Of a DNA stretch of 5,850 nt, positions 1 through 5,850 are shown one piece after another. Numbering within the stretch: the first letter of the stretch is position 1; the number at the start of each line of letters is the position of its first letter. Source of the stretch: Porticoccus sp. (GTDB lineage Bacteria; Pseudomonadota; Gammaproteobacteria; Pseudomonadales; Porticoccaceae); NCBI GenBank assembly GCA_011049795.1, contig DRHD01000335.1, forward strand, positions 1 through 5,850, read 5' to 3'. The position numbers and the translations under genes were made by a program. The notes under the pieces are model-generated. The model did no database searches, was not told where the DNA came from, and was given only the letters and a program-made list of their open reading frames with translations.

Positions 1-1980
1 AGTGTGATGTATCGGATGCTGCAGTTGAAGGCGTCACACCCTTTGCCCACGGGTGATATCTTGCCCGACAGCTTTGATTTTTCCCTCGATCGTGATCAGC
101 AATGCGCGAAGATAGAAGCGTTCGATCAGTTTGAAAATAACTATCCGCTTGCGGGTATGCCCTATGGCTTACCCGGTATAGAAAAAGAAAAACAAGCCGT
201 ACTGGAGCGCTGGTTGGAAACGGGTGCCAAAGCGCGGTATCCTGGTATCAGTCCAACGGTTAACCAAATTGAAATAGACCAGTGGGAAGCGTTCTTTAAC
301 GGTGAGTCATTAAAGCAGCAATTAATGAGCCGCTATATTTATGAGCATTTGTTTTTAGCCAATATTTATTTTGACGATAGTAATGGTGACGCCAATAACA
401 GGAAAATTGGTGAGCAGCGAGAATTTTTTAAATTAGTTCGGTCAAAAACCCCTTCCGGACATGCTATCCAAATTATCCCGTCACGTCGGCCCTTTGATGA
501 GCCGGGTCAGGAATTCTTTTATCGATTACAGCGGGTGAGTACCACCATCCTCGCTAAGCAACATATGCCCTATCAATTCGGCCCGCAGCGAATGAAACGC
601 TGGCAATCGCTGTTTCTTGAGCCTGATTATAAGGTGACAGAACTGCCGAGTTACAAACCATCTGTGGCCTCAAACCCCTTTATTACCTTCAAGGAATTAC
701 CGGTAAGAGCTCGCTATGAATTTATGTTGGATGAAGCACAATTTTCCATTATGGGATTTATCAAGGGGCCGGTCTGTCGCGGCCAGGTAGCTCTGAATGT
801 GATCAACGATCATTTTTGGGTGCTGTTTGTTAATCCTGAGGCTGAGGAAAAATACGCGACTGCAGAGTTTTTGGTCAGGGAGGCTAAGGACTTACGCCTA
901 CCCGCTGAGAAGCAAAGTAATGTGTTAATGCCGGTGACTACCTGGATGCAATATTCACGGCTGGAAAAAAAGTATGTCAAAGCTAAGCAGCAGCAATTTG
1001 ATAAAATATTTGATGAAAACAATCTGCTGGACTTGTCCATTTTGTGGGATGGCAATGGTTCGAATCGAAACGCAGCGTTAACGATTTATCGTCACTTCGA
1101 CAGCTCTAGTGTGATCAAAGGTTTGTACGGCGATACCCCTAAAACCGCCTGGGTGATTGGCTATCCCTTGTTGGAGCGGATTCATTATTTACTGGTGGCG
1201 GGTTTTGATGTTTACGGCAATGTCGGGCACCAATTGTTGACACGTTTGTATATGGATTTTTTACGTATGGAAGGTGAATATAATTTTCTCCGTTTACTAC
1301 CCAAAGATGTGGCTCAACAGGAGCTGGATTTCTGGTATCGAGGAGAAGAGGCCAGAGTCGAAGGTTATCTAAAAGAGCTACATGATCGAGAATCAGAAAC
1401 CTCTGCCATCGTATACAAAACGGATAACCCTAAAAAGGAAGTGTTTAATTTGATAAGAAAACAATTCGGAGAGCAGGTGATTGCTATTGATAGAATCAAT
1501 ACACGCCCTGTTTTACCTGTGTCTGCCGCTTATCAAACACCTTTGCAGCAATTGTCGGCGATAACAGGGGTGTCACTTAGCCATTTACCTGAACAATCAA
1601 TCGTTCGTTTAAGCTTAAATAATGGCCAGATGAAATTACTGACCCTGGTGCGCAATCGAGCTCACAGTAGTGTGTCTCATTTATTTGGTGAAGAGCGGCG
1701 CATCATGCATGAAGAGCAAACGCTGTCGGTGGTAGAGGGCATTGTTGGCACCTATCCCAATGCTTTTTACGATTTGCAGGAAGTAGAATTAAGTGGTTTT
1801 GTTAGCGCGGTAGCCAACTTGAGTTCTGAACAGGATTATAAAGACTTACAAAGTCGATACGGTGTTAGGCGCACGGATAAAAACTTTTGGGCTTTTAGTG
1901 ATTCTATCTACGATATTTATCTACACTCAAGCCCGGTCTCGGCTGGTTTGCTGGATTATAACCGTATTGAAAATCGCTAA
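1..1980 (+). CDS. cti: Fatty-acid cis/trans isomerase, 5'-truncated by the window edge
   Basis: The product converts cis-unsaturated acyl chains of membrane phospholipids to trans without moving the double bond, stiffening the membrane under solvent or heat stress. It is a periplasmic, cytochrome c-type haem protein. Recognition rests on long family-typical stretches. Numbering from the GTG at base 4, these are YRMLQLKASHPLP and LPDSFDFSLDR (3-30), GMPYGLPG (51-58), RYIYEHLFLANIYFDD (110-125), FYRLQRVSTTILAKQHMPY (172-190), VCRGQVALNVINDHFWV (257-273) and WVIGYPLLERIHYLLVAGFDVYGNVGHQLLTR (383-414). Known family members are about 750-790 residues; 659 are present here and the frame is open to base 1. 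The GTG at base 4 is therefore not the real start. The missing 100 or so residues would hold the signal peptide and the CxxCH haem site, so an intact active protein cannot be confirmed. The gene ends in TAA and converges on the AraC-family gene 65 bases away. Confidence 0.93.
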   Translation, partial: SVMYRMLQLKASHPLPTGDILPDSFDFSLDRDQQCAKIEAFDQFENNYPLAGMPYGLPGIEKEKQAVLERWLETGAKARYPGISPTVNQIEIDQWEAFFNGESLKQQLMSRYIYEHLFLANIYFDDSNGDANNRKIGEQREFFKLVRSKTPSGHAIQIIPSRRPFDEPGQEFFYRLQRVSTTILAKQHMPYQFGPQRMKRWQSLFLEPDYKVTELPSYKPSVASNPFITFKELPVRARYEFMLDEAQFSIMGFIKGPVCRGQVALNVINDHFWVLFVNPEAEEKYATAEFLVREAKDLRLPAEKQSNVLMPVTTWMQYSRLEKKYVKAKQQQFDKIFDENNLLDLSILWDGNGSNRNAALTIYRHFDSSSVIKGLYGDTPKTAWVIGYPLLERIHYLLVAGFDVYGNVGHQLLTRLYMDFLRMEGEYNFLRLLPKDVAQQELDFWYRGEEARVEGYLKELHDRESETSAIVYKTDNPKKEVFNLIRKQFGEQVIAIDRINTRPVLPVSAAYQTPLQQLSAITGVSLSHLPEQSIVRLSLNNGQMKLLTLVRNRAHSSVSHLFGEERRIMHEEQTLSVVEGIVGTYPNAFYDLQEVELSGFVSAVANLSSEQDYKDLQSRYGVRRTDKNFWAFSDSIYDIYLHSSPVSAGLLDYNRIENR

Positions 1981-2045
1981 TAAAAGCTTGGAAAAGCTCC
2001 CGGCCTGTTAGCTTGCTATGCTTGCTTTTTGTTTTGATAAAGCTA

Positions 2046-3107
2046 TTAAAGCGGATTAATTTTATCGTTAAGTAATTGCTTGCGGTATTCGCCGGGGGGT
2101 AGTCCTGTCCATTTTTTAAAGGAGCGGTAAAAGGTACTGGGGTTTTCAAAACTTAACAGATCCGAGATAGTAGCGGTACTGATGTCGGGGCAGTTGAGGT
2201 AATGTATGGCAGCTTCAAGCCTGGATTCATTTTTAAGTGCCTGGAAACTACAGTTCTCATTACCCAAGCGTCGATGCAATGTGGTGACCGACATGTTAAA
2301 ACATTCGGCGACTTCACTGGCATTAGGAAGTTCAGCCCCAATATTTTTTGCTAGTAAAGATTTTACATAGGGGGCAAGGCCTTCATTGGGGTTTTTTTTA
2401 ATTAATCCGTAATAGGGCGCCTTGCGCATAAAATCTTCAACGCTATTTTCATTTTGAACAATGGGGTAGCTCAGGAATTTTTTGTTAAAGCGGTGCCCGA
2501 TAAAGGCATGGCTGTGGTGATGGTCTATTTTATCTCGCCCTTGGTAGCTTGAGTTGCCGTTGTCACTGGGGAAGTTGTAATAGATATCGTCGATCGGGAC
2601 ATAAGTACCAATTAGCCAACTATAAAAACCATGCCATGCCGAGAGCGTGGATTTAATAACGCTGGGATCAGTGTTATTAATTAAGCTATCAAATTCCGCT
2701 TGTTCGATACAGTCAAGTTTGGCGGCTTTGAAGATAACCTGGTCGCCATCCTTTTCGAGTATTTGTTTCACTTTAAAACCACGGCATACTTCAAAAAATT
2801 CACCCGCCCGAATAATCGCCTGTTCCAGATCCCTGCAATGAACAATGCTTTGGCAGAGTAAGCGAATAGCCCCTTTGGGAACGGCACCACCACTGAGCAT
2901 GCCAAACCATTCATCCTGTACCAGCTCAATAATGTGGTGATGGAGCTGGCCATACAGTAATACGGAAATGGCTTTGTCTTCGGCGATGTCCTTTGGGTTG
3001 ATGCCGATGTCTTGTAATAAAGCATCGATGTCACATTCCCTGTCAGCAGCAATGGTTAACATTGTATTGACAAAACGGGCAGGGACAGTCAGTTGAGCGT
3101 TTTCCAT
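2046..3107 (-). CDS. AraC-family transcriptional regulator with arabinose-binding-like N-terminal domain
   Basis: A 353-residue DNA-binding regulator. Residues about 15-210 fit the N-terminal effector/dimerisation domain seen in AraC relatives of the OruR/ArgR-like type (Arabinose_bd family), including a central GAVPKGAIRLLCQSIVHCRDLEQAI stretch (74-98). The C-terminal AraC DNA-binding domain carries two helix-turn-helix units, at about 263-282 (ASEVAECFNMSVTTLHRRLG) and 311-334. It ends in the family signature FYRSFKKWTGLPPGEYR (326-342). Length is normal and the frame is intact. The ATG start at 3107-3105 gives the full N-terminal domain, but the bases just upstream (minus strand ...acccttgatat) hold no good Shine-Dalgarno sequence, so translation may be weak. 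The gene is divergent from the MFS transporter across 265 bases and convergent with cti. By position the transporter promoter is its most likely target, possibly with autoregulation. The ligand is unknown; relatives sense small metabolites or hydrophobic compounds. Confidence 0.9.
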   Translation of the reverse strand: MENAQLTVPARFVNTMLTIAADRECDIDALLQDIGINPKDIAEDKAISVLLYGQLHHHIIELVQDEWFGMLSGGAVPKGAIRLLCQSIVHCRDLEQAIIRAGEFFEVCRGFKVKQILEKDGDQVIFKAAKLDCIEQAEFDSLINNTDPSVIKSTLSAWHGFYSWLIGTYVPIDDIYYNFPSDNGNSSYQGRDKIDHHHSHAFIGHRFNKKFLSYPIVQNENSVEDFMRKAPYYGLIKKNPNEGLAPYVKSLLAKNIGAELPNASEVAECFNMSVTTLHRRLGNENCSFQALKNESRLEAAIHYLNCPDISTATISDLLSFENPSTFYRSFKKWTGLPPGEYRKQLLNDKINPL

Positions 3108-3113
3108 ATATCA

Positions 3114-3222
3114 AGGGTCTTGGCGGTGGATATGGGGGATCATCTTAATGGATTTGGAGGGGTGAACCAATATAGCAAATCCATATGGCGGATCAAGATG
3201 ATGCCGCCAATACCTGAACCCT
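3114..3222. repeat. Long imperfect inverted repeat in the divergent intergenic region
   Basis: Four nested complementary blocks can be paired by eye: agggt (3114-3118) with accct (3218-3222); ttggcgg (3120-3126) with ccgccaa (3204-3210); atcatctt (3139-3146) with aagatgat (3195-3202); and atggatttg (3148-3156) with caaatccat (3176-3184). The apical loop is about 19 bases. Unpaired bulges are asymmetric: 12 bases on the left (3127-3138) and 10 on the right (3185-3194). The element sits within the first 120 bases upstream of the AraC-family start and about 150 bases upstream of the MFS start. It could be a dispersed palindromic repeat (REP- or MITE-like), a structured leader of the AraC-family mRNA, or a composite operator. 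No convincing target-site duplication flanks it and it has no U-tract of a terminator. Confidence 0.6.
3130..3195. promoter_or_regulatory. Spaced direct repeat, candidate regulator-binding sites
   Basis: atatgggggatca at 3130-3142 recurs as atatggcggatca at 3183-3195, 12 of 13 bases identical, with starts 53 bases apart, close to five turns of B-DNA. AraC-family proteins commonly bind direct repeats, and this pair lies between the regulator gene and its divergent neighbour, which makes an operator reasonable. The same bases overlap the inverted repeat and fall mostly in its unpaired bulges, so the similarity could also come from how that repeat arose. The sequence shows only the repetition; binding is inferred. 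Confidence 0.3.
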
Positions 3223-3325
3223 ATCACGCTATGGACCGATATCCCTACAGGTTGATGAGGTTTATGTCGGGTCTGGTTAGCGTTTATCGGCGCACTCATA
3301 CTGTCGGGCGTGTTATTATCGTCGG

Positions 3326-3352
3326 TTGACGAGTTAGATAAATGATTATAAT
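3326..3352 (+). promoter_or_regulatory. Candidate sigma-70 promoter for the MFS transporter gene
   Basis: TTGACg at 3326-3331 matches the -35 consensus in five of six positions, and TATAAT at 3347-3352 is a perfect -10. The spacer is only 15 bases, shorter than the preferred 17, which often marks a promoter that needs an activator to realign it; the adjacent AraC-family gene would be the natural candidate. Initiation about seven bases after the -10 would give a leader of roughly 14 bases, starting at the ribosome binding site, which is unusually short. The surrounding DNA is AT-rich, so the -10 match alone could be chance. Confidence 0.4.
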
Positions 3353-3358
3353 AATAAT

Positions 3359-3364
3359 AGGAAG
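3359..3364 (+). promoter_or_regulatory. Ribosome binding site of the MFS transporter gene
   Basis: AGGAAG lies eight bases before the ATG at 3373, ideal spacing, and supports that ATG as the start. It is the only clear Shine-Dalgarno sequence in the divergent region; the oppositely oriented AraC-family gene lacks one. Confidence 0.7.
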
Positions 3365-3372
3365 TCCCCCTA

Positions 3373-4572
3373 ATGCGTACCTTGTTTTTTGTTGCCCTGC
3401 TGGATAGCGCCGGTTTTGGTATCATAATTCCCGTGTTCCTGTTTTATGCACTTCACCTGGGGGCGACGCCAGATGTTGCCACTATGTTTTTTGCCATCTA
3501 CCCCATTGCCATTGTCTTTTCTTCACCTTATTTAGGTTTATTAAGTGATCGTTATGGTCGTAAGCCAATATTGGTGGGTTGTTTGTTGGGCGCTACAGTA
3601 GGCTACTTGATATTGGGTATGGCCAGCTCTTTATGGCTGCTGGCTTTTGCTCGTCTAATTCAAGGGGGTATGGCGGGTAATATGTCGGTGGTACAAGCTT
3701 ATGTGGCTGATGTGACCGATGACAGTGAGCGAGCCGCAGGCATGGGTAAAATAGGTTCAGCAACGGGGCTTGGTTTTGTCATTGGACCCGCTGTGGGGGC
3801 ATGGCTGGCTGGAGATAGTTTTGATAATGCCAGTTTGGAATTGGCGGCTTATACCTCTGCTGTTTTATCCTTGGTGGCCTGTGTCAGCGTTGCTTTTTTT
3901 CTGCCAGAAAGTTTGGATGAAGCTCATCGCAAAAAAAGCCAGCAAAAGAAATTGCATATCAACCCGTTTGCCGGTGTCCCGAACGCTATCGGAAAACCGT
4001 TGATGGTGCAGTTTTTTATCTGTGCTTTGTTATTTAATGTGGCAGGTGCATTTGGGGAAGTGGTATTGCCGTTGTTTTTAAAAGACAGCAAAGTGATCGA
4101 TGGACCGCAGGATTTGATGTGGGTATTTTTATCGGCGGGTTTAACGCTTGCCATTGTACAGGCAAAGTTGATAGCGCCGGTCAGTAAAAAGTTTGGCGAT
4201 TTATTTATGTTTACCTGTGGCGCCAGTCTCTATGGTCTGTCGTTTTTGCTGATTATTTATACCGCCTCGCTTGGCTCCCTTCCAGGTAGTGTTTTTGCCT
4301 GGTGTATTGCGGCTACGGGTATGGCTTTTTTCTTCACCGGTGCGCAAACGCTGGTATCCAAAGGCGCAGAAGCCCATGAGCGTGGCAGTGTGATGGGGGC
4401 TTACTCTGCGTTTGGTTTGATGGGGCGGGTGATAGGGCCTTTGCTGGCGGGGACAATTTACGCTTCCTTAGGCATGAATATCCCATACTTTTTGGGTGCT
4501 GCTTGTCTGTTGGTTGTGGTGTTGGTGGCCTTGAGTACAAAGCGGTCGGTTACGACGGTGGCGGTTGATTAG
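3373..4572 (+). CDS. MFS transporter, drug:H+ antiporter (TetA-like, 12-helix) type
   Basis: A 399-residue inner-membrane protein of the major facilitator superfamily, normal length for a 12-helix exporter. The first helix begins at once (FFVALLDSAGFGIIIPVFLFYAL, 5-27) with the Asp and GxxxP pattern common in TetA-like proteins. MFS motif A is in the loop after helix 2 (GLLSDRYGRKPI, 55-66). A motif B-like ARLIQGG follows (93-99). The antiporter motif C is in helix 5 (GLGFVIGPAVGAWLAG, 132-147), which argues for export rather than uptake. A charged central loop (about 181-205, DEAHRKKSQQKK) separates the two six-helix halves. A weaker second motif C-like GLMGRVIGPLLAG lies at 348-360. Substrate cannot be told from sequence; a toxic or amphipathic small molecule exchanged for protons is the family expectation. 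A good ribosome binding site supports the start. It is divergent from the AraC-family gene, its likely regulator, and converges on the minus-strand remnant 93 bases downstream, a gap in which I see no clear terminator. Confidence 0.92.
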   Translation: MRTLFFVALLDSAGFGIIIPVFLFYALHLGATPDVATMFFAIYPIAIVFSSPYLGLLSDRYGRKPILVGCLLGATVGYLILGMASSLWLLAFARLIQGGMAGNMSVVQAYVADVTDDSERAAGMGKIGSATGLGFVIGPAVGAWLAGDSFDNASLELAAYTSAVLSLVACVSVAFFLPESLDEAHRKKSQQKKLHINPFAGVPNAIGKPLMVQFFICALLFNVAGAFGEVVLPLFLKDSKVIDGPQDLMWVFLSAGLTLAIVQAKLIAPVSKKFGDLFMFTCGASLYGLSFLLIIYTASLGSLPGSVFAWCIAATGMAFFFTGAQTLVSKGAEAHERGSVMGAYSAFGLMGRVIGPLLAGTIYASLGMNIPYFLGAACLLVVVLVALSTKRSVTTVAVD

Positions 4573-4665
4573 AGCGTATTTTGCTTGGTGATGAAGTGCT
4601 ATGTTGGCGTTCACCATTGTCATGGCGTACTTATTAGCTACAGGTGAGAATCGAAAAATAAGAAT

Positions 4666-4976
4666 CTACAAAGGAGCCGGTGCGCTCATACTAAAATTCA
4701 AGTGCCCCATATGTCCGGCCAGCAATGGCTTTTTGGGTAAACCCCGGCGTCGCAAGGGTTCTATCAAGGGATGATCCGAAAGCGTGAGCTCGCCACGGCG
4801 ACCATAGTAGACATCGGTAAATCGTTGGCTCGGTAACCAATATGGGGTGTACCTTCATAGATGGAATAGACCGGGGCCGCGATGGGTTTTGGAGACTGCT
4901 TGTCCTGATTTGGTACCCGGTAGCGTAATAGTTCCTGTCCATCTTTATGCAATGTGGTGGTGGTATACCGTACAAC
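4666..4976 (-). pseudogene. Frameshifted gene remnant, possibly C-terminal part of an acetoacetate decarboxylase-like protein
   Basis: Two minus-strand frames carry protein-like sequence that joins end to end. The first (4976 to about 4845) reads TTTTLHKDGQELLRYRVP...APVYSIYEGTP. The second (about 4842 to the TAG at 4668-4666) reads YWLPSQRFTDVYYGRRGELT, then LSDHPLIEPLRRRGLP and KKPLLAGHMGHLNF. Adding one C to the four-base run at 4847-4844 restores a continuous frame of about 103 codons. The pattern LxLSDHP...LP...LLAGHMGHLNF, after a 'LHxDGxEL' strand, resembles the C-terminal half of acetoacetate decarboxylase-family proteins (usually about 250 residues). I recognise this only weakly. There is no start codon context: an in-frame TAA stands at 4979-4977, 11 bases after the monooxygenase stop. 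Both the 5' half and the frame are damaged, suggesting a deletion up to the neighbouring gene. A sequencing error could explain the frameshift but not the missing 5' part. Confidence 0.45.
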
Positions 4977-4987
4977 TTAATGGGAAC

Positions 4988-5800
4988 TCACGAAGCTATA
5001 TCGAAATCTTCCAGGCTACATTGATCATGAGTTTCGCAGTAACTCTTAAAATTGCCTGCAAATAGAAACGGAACATGCCCGCCTTCAGTGCTGTAATAAC
5101 TATCGCAACTACTCGCTCCCCAGGAAAAATTAGCAAACTGGGGCGACATCCCATCATTGTATTGCCGATGCTTGACGGGATTAACACTGATAGCTTTTAC
5201 ACCTTTGGCCTGTTTTTCTTTTAGCAAACGCACAATCGTTTCAATATTTTTTTCGCAGCTATGAAAGTAAGGTACATTCAGCACCAGTCCATTAGGTCCT
5301 ACCGTAAAGAAATAATTAGGAAAGTCCGGCACGGCTATGCCTTTATAGGCTTCAGGTGCCGCTTCCATCACCTCGGCAAGATTGTCGCCATTGGCACCGG
5401 TCACACAGATACGATCAAAATCAAGAATGCGGTAGCCGGTGCAGTAGATGATGACATCGACTTCCACTTCTCGACCGTCGCTGGTTATGACGCTATTTGC
5501 TTTTACCTCGTGTAAACCTTGCGCGATTAATTCGACATTATCGCGCATCAACGCAGGGTAAAAGTCATCCGACACCAGACCCCGTTTGCAACCATAGTGA
5601 CTGCTAGGTGTGACCGCATCTCGCAAGGCACCCTCAGGAATAACCTTATTAATGTATTTGCGCGCTACATTTTCGAACTGCTCCATACGTTTATGGCCTA
5701 GTGTAGTGGCCTCAAATACAAAGCTCATCATAAACTGCTGCAACGCTTTAGTCGCTTTAATCAATGGAGGAAAGAGTCGGTATAAATTGCGGCGGTCGAG
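4988..5800 (-). CDS. Flavin-containing Baeyer-Villiger-type monooxygenase, C-terminal half only
   Basis: FAD- and NADPH-dependent cytoplasmic oxygenase of the cyclohexanone/phenylacetone monooxygenase-like group, which inserts oxygen next to a ketone to give an ester or lactone. Numbering from the TTG at 5764, the family stretches are TPSSHYGCKRGLVSDDFYPAL (52-72), NVELI (76-80), the late flavoprotein motif DVIIYCTGYRILDF (103-116), PNYFFTVGPN (149-158) and the C-terminal WGASSCDSYYSTEGG (215-229). The C-terminus is complete (TGA at 4990-4988). The TTG is not the true start: the frame continues upstream as LDRRNYRLFPP, a linker typical of internal BVMO sequence, until it hits the fold-back junction (about 5789-5800); the first stop, TGA at 5818-5816, lies in the inverted copy. 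About 240-280 N-terminal residues are missing, including the Rossmann fold and the FxGxxxH fingerprint. Substrate unknown. Confidence 0.88.
   Translation of the reverse strand, partial: LDRRNLYRLFPPLIKATKALQQFMMSFVFEATTLGHKRMEQFENVARKYINKVIPEGALRDAVTPSSHYGCKRGLVSDDFYPALMRDNVELIAQGLHEVKANSVITSDGREVEVDVIIYCTGYRILDFDRICVTGANGDNLAEVMEAAPEAYKGIAVPDFPNYFFTVGPNGLVLNVPYFHSCEKNIETIVRLLKEKQAKGVKAISVNPVKHRQYNDGMSPQFANFSWGASSCDSYYSTEGGHVPFLFAGNFKSYCETHDQCSLEDFDIAS
5420..5477. repeat. Left arm of a perfect 58-base inverted repeat
   Basis: This segment, inside the monooxygenase gene and coding (minus strand) for the flavoprotein motif region, is the exact reverse complement of 5793-5850. Because it lies in conserved coding sequence, this is the original copy and the right-edge segment is the derived one. 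Confidence 0.97.
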
Positions 5801-5850
5801 AAGTGGAAGTCGATGTCATCATCTACTGCACCGGCTACCGCATTCTTGAT
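5793..5850. repeat. Right arm of the inverted repeat: inverted copy of monooxygenase coding sequence
   Basis: All 58 bases match the reverse complement of 5420-5477, with a 315-base spacer. Read on the plus strand it encodes GREVEVDVIIYCTGYRILD, the same peptide as residues 98-116 (less the final Phe) of the minus-strand monooxygenase, so this is a piece of the same gene pointing the other way. Pairing extends inward over 5789-5792 against 5478-5481 with one G-T wobble (5792 with 5478). The arm runs off the window and may be much longer. It is not an independent gene. Confidence 0.95.

Noticed and set aside
810..1055. 81-residue antisense frame inside cti
   Set aside because: A shadow of the strongly conserved cti coding frame, without start signals or recognisable content.
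1984..1999. Small hairpin between cti and the AraC-family gene: AGCTT, loop GGAA, AAGCT, with a short T run on the minus strand
   Set aside because: Five to six weak base pairs and only four T residues; too feeble to call as the terminator of the AraC-family gene, although the position would suit.
2010..2036. T-rich stretch after a repeated GCTTGC downstream of cti
   Set aside because: The GCTTGC copies are direct, not inverted, so no stem precedes the T run.
3093..3329. 78-residue plus-strand reading frame in the divergent region
   Set aside because: It overlaps the regulator start, runs through the palindrome and shows no protein-like pattern or ribosome binding site.
3111..3425. 104-residue minus-strand reading frame in the divergent region
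   Set aside because: It overlaps the first helix of the transporter on the other strand and its composition follows the repeat; no family features.
4586..4616. TGGTGA / TCACCA inverted pair after the transporter stop
   Set aside because: Six base pairs around a 19-base loop with no T tract; not a credible terminator.
4691..4975. 94-residue minus-strand frame starting at TTG
   Set aside because: It overlaps the remnant in a third frame and its sequence is not protein-like (clusters of Pro, Arg and Ser); the other two frames carry the coding pattern.

Overview
The window holds five protein-coding loci and reads as accessory or solvent/lipid-related chromosome of a Gram-negative bacterium. The fatty-acid cis/trans isomerase, a periplasmic enzyme known mainly from Pseudomonas, Vibrio and relatives, points to a gammaproteobacterium. 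The moderate GC content and AT-rich intergenic DNA would fit a marine or environmental lineage; no species can be named from the sequence.

Layout, left to right. Bases 1-1980 (+) are a 5'-truncated fatty-acid cis/trans isomerase gene (cti). It converges, across a 65-base gap, on an AraC-family regulator on the minus strand (2046-3107). A 265-base divergent intergenic region follows. It carries a long imperfect inverted repeat (about 3114-3222), a 12-of-13 direct repeat about five helical turns apart, and a plausible sigma-70 promoter plus ribosome binding site for the next gene. That gene is a 12-helix MFS drug/H+ antiporter-type transporter (3373-4572, +). Next, on the minus strand, is a frameshifted gene remnant with no recognisable start (4666-4976), perhaps the C-terminal part of an acetoacetate decarboxylase-like protein. 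It begins 11 bases after the stop codon of a flavin-dependent Baeyer-Villiger-type monooxygenase (4988 to about 5800, -), of which only the C-terminal half is present.

The most striking signal is at the right edge. Bases 5793-5850 are a perfect reverse complement of 5420-5477, inside the same monooxygenase gene. At the junction an 11-base stretch can pair with the earlier copy through a single G-T wobble. The sequence therefore turns back on itself in the middle of the gene. This looks like a self-primed fold-back, most simply an amplification or assembly chimera, less likely a real inverted duplication.

Functionally, membrane cis/trans isomerisation, an efflux-type transporter with a divergent regulator, and an oxygenase of hydrophobic ketones would suit a cell exposed to hydrophobic compounds. 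That link is inferred only from proximity; the genes are not in one operon. I found no RNA gene, CRISPR array or complete mobile element.
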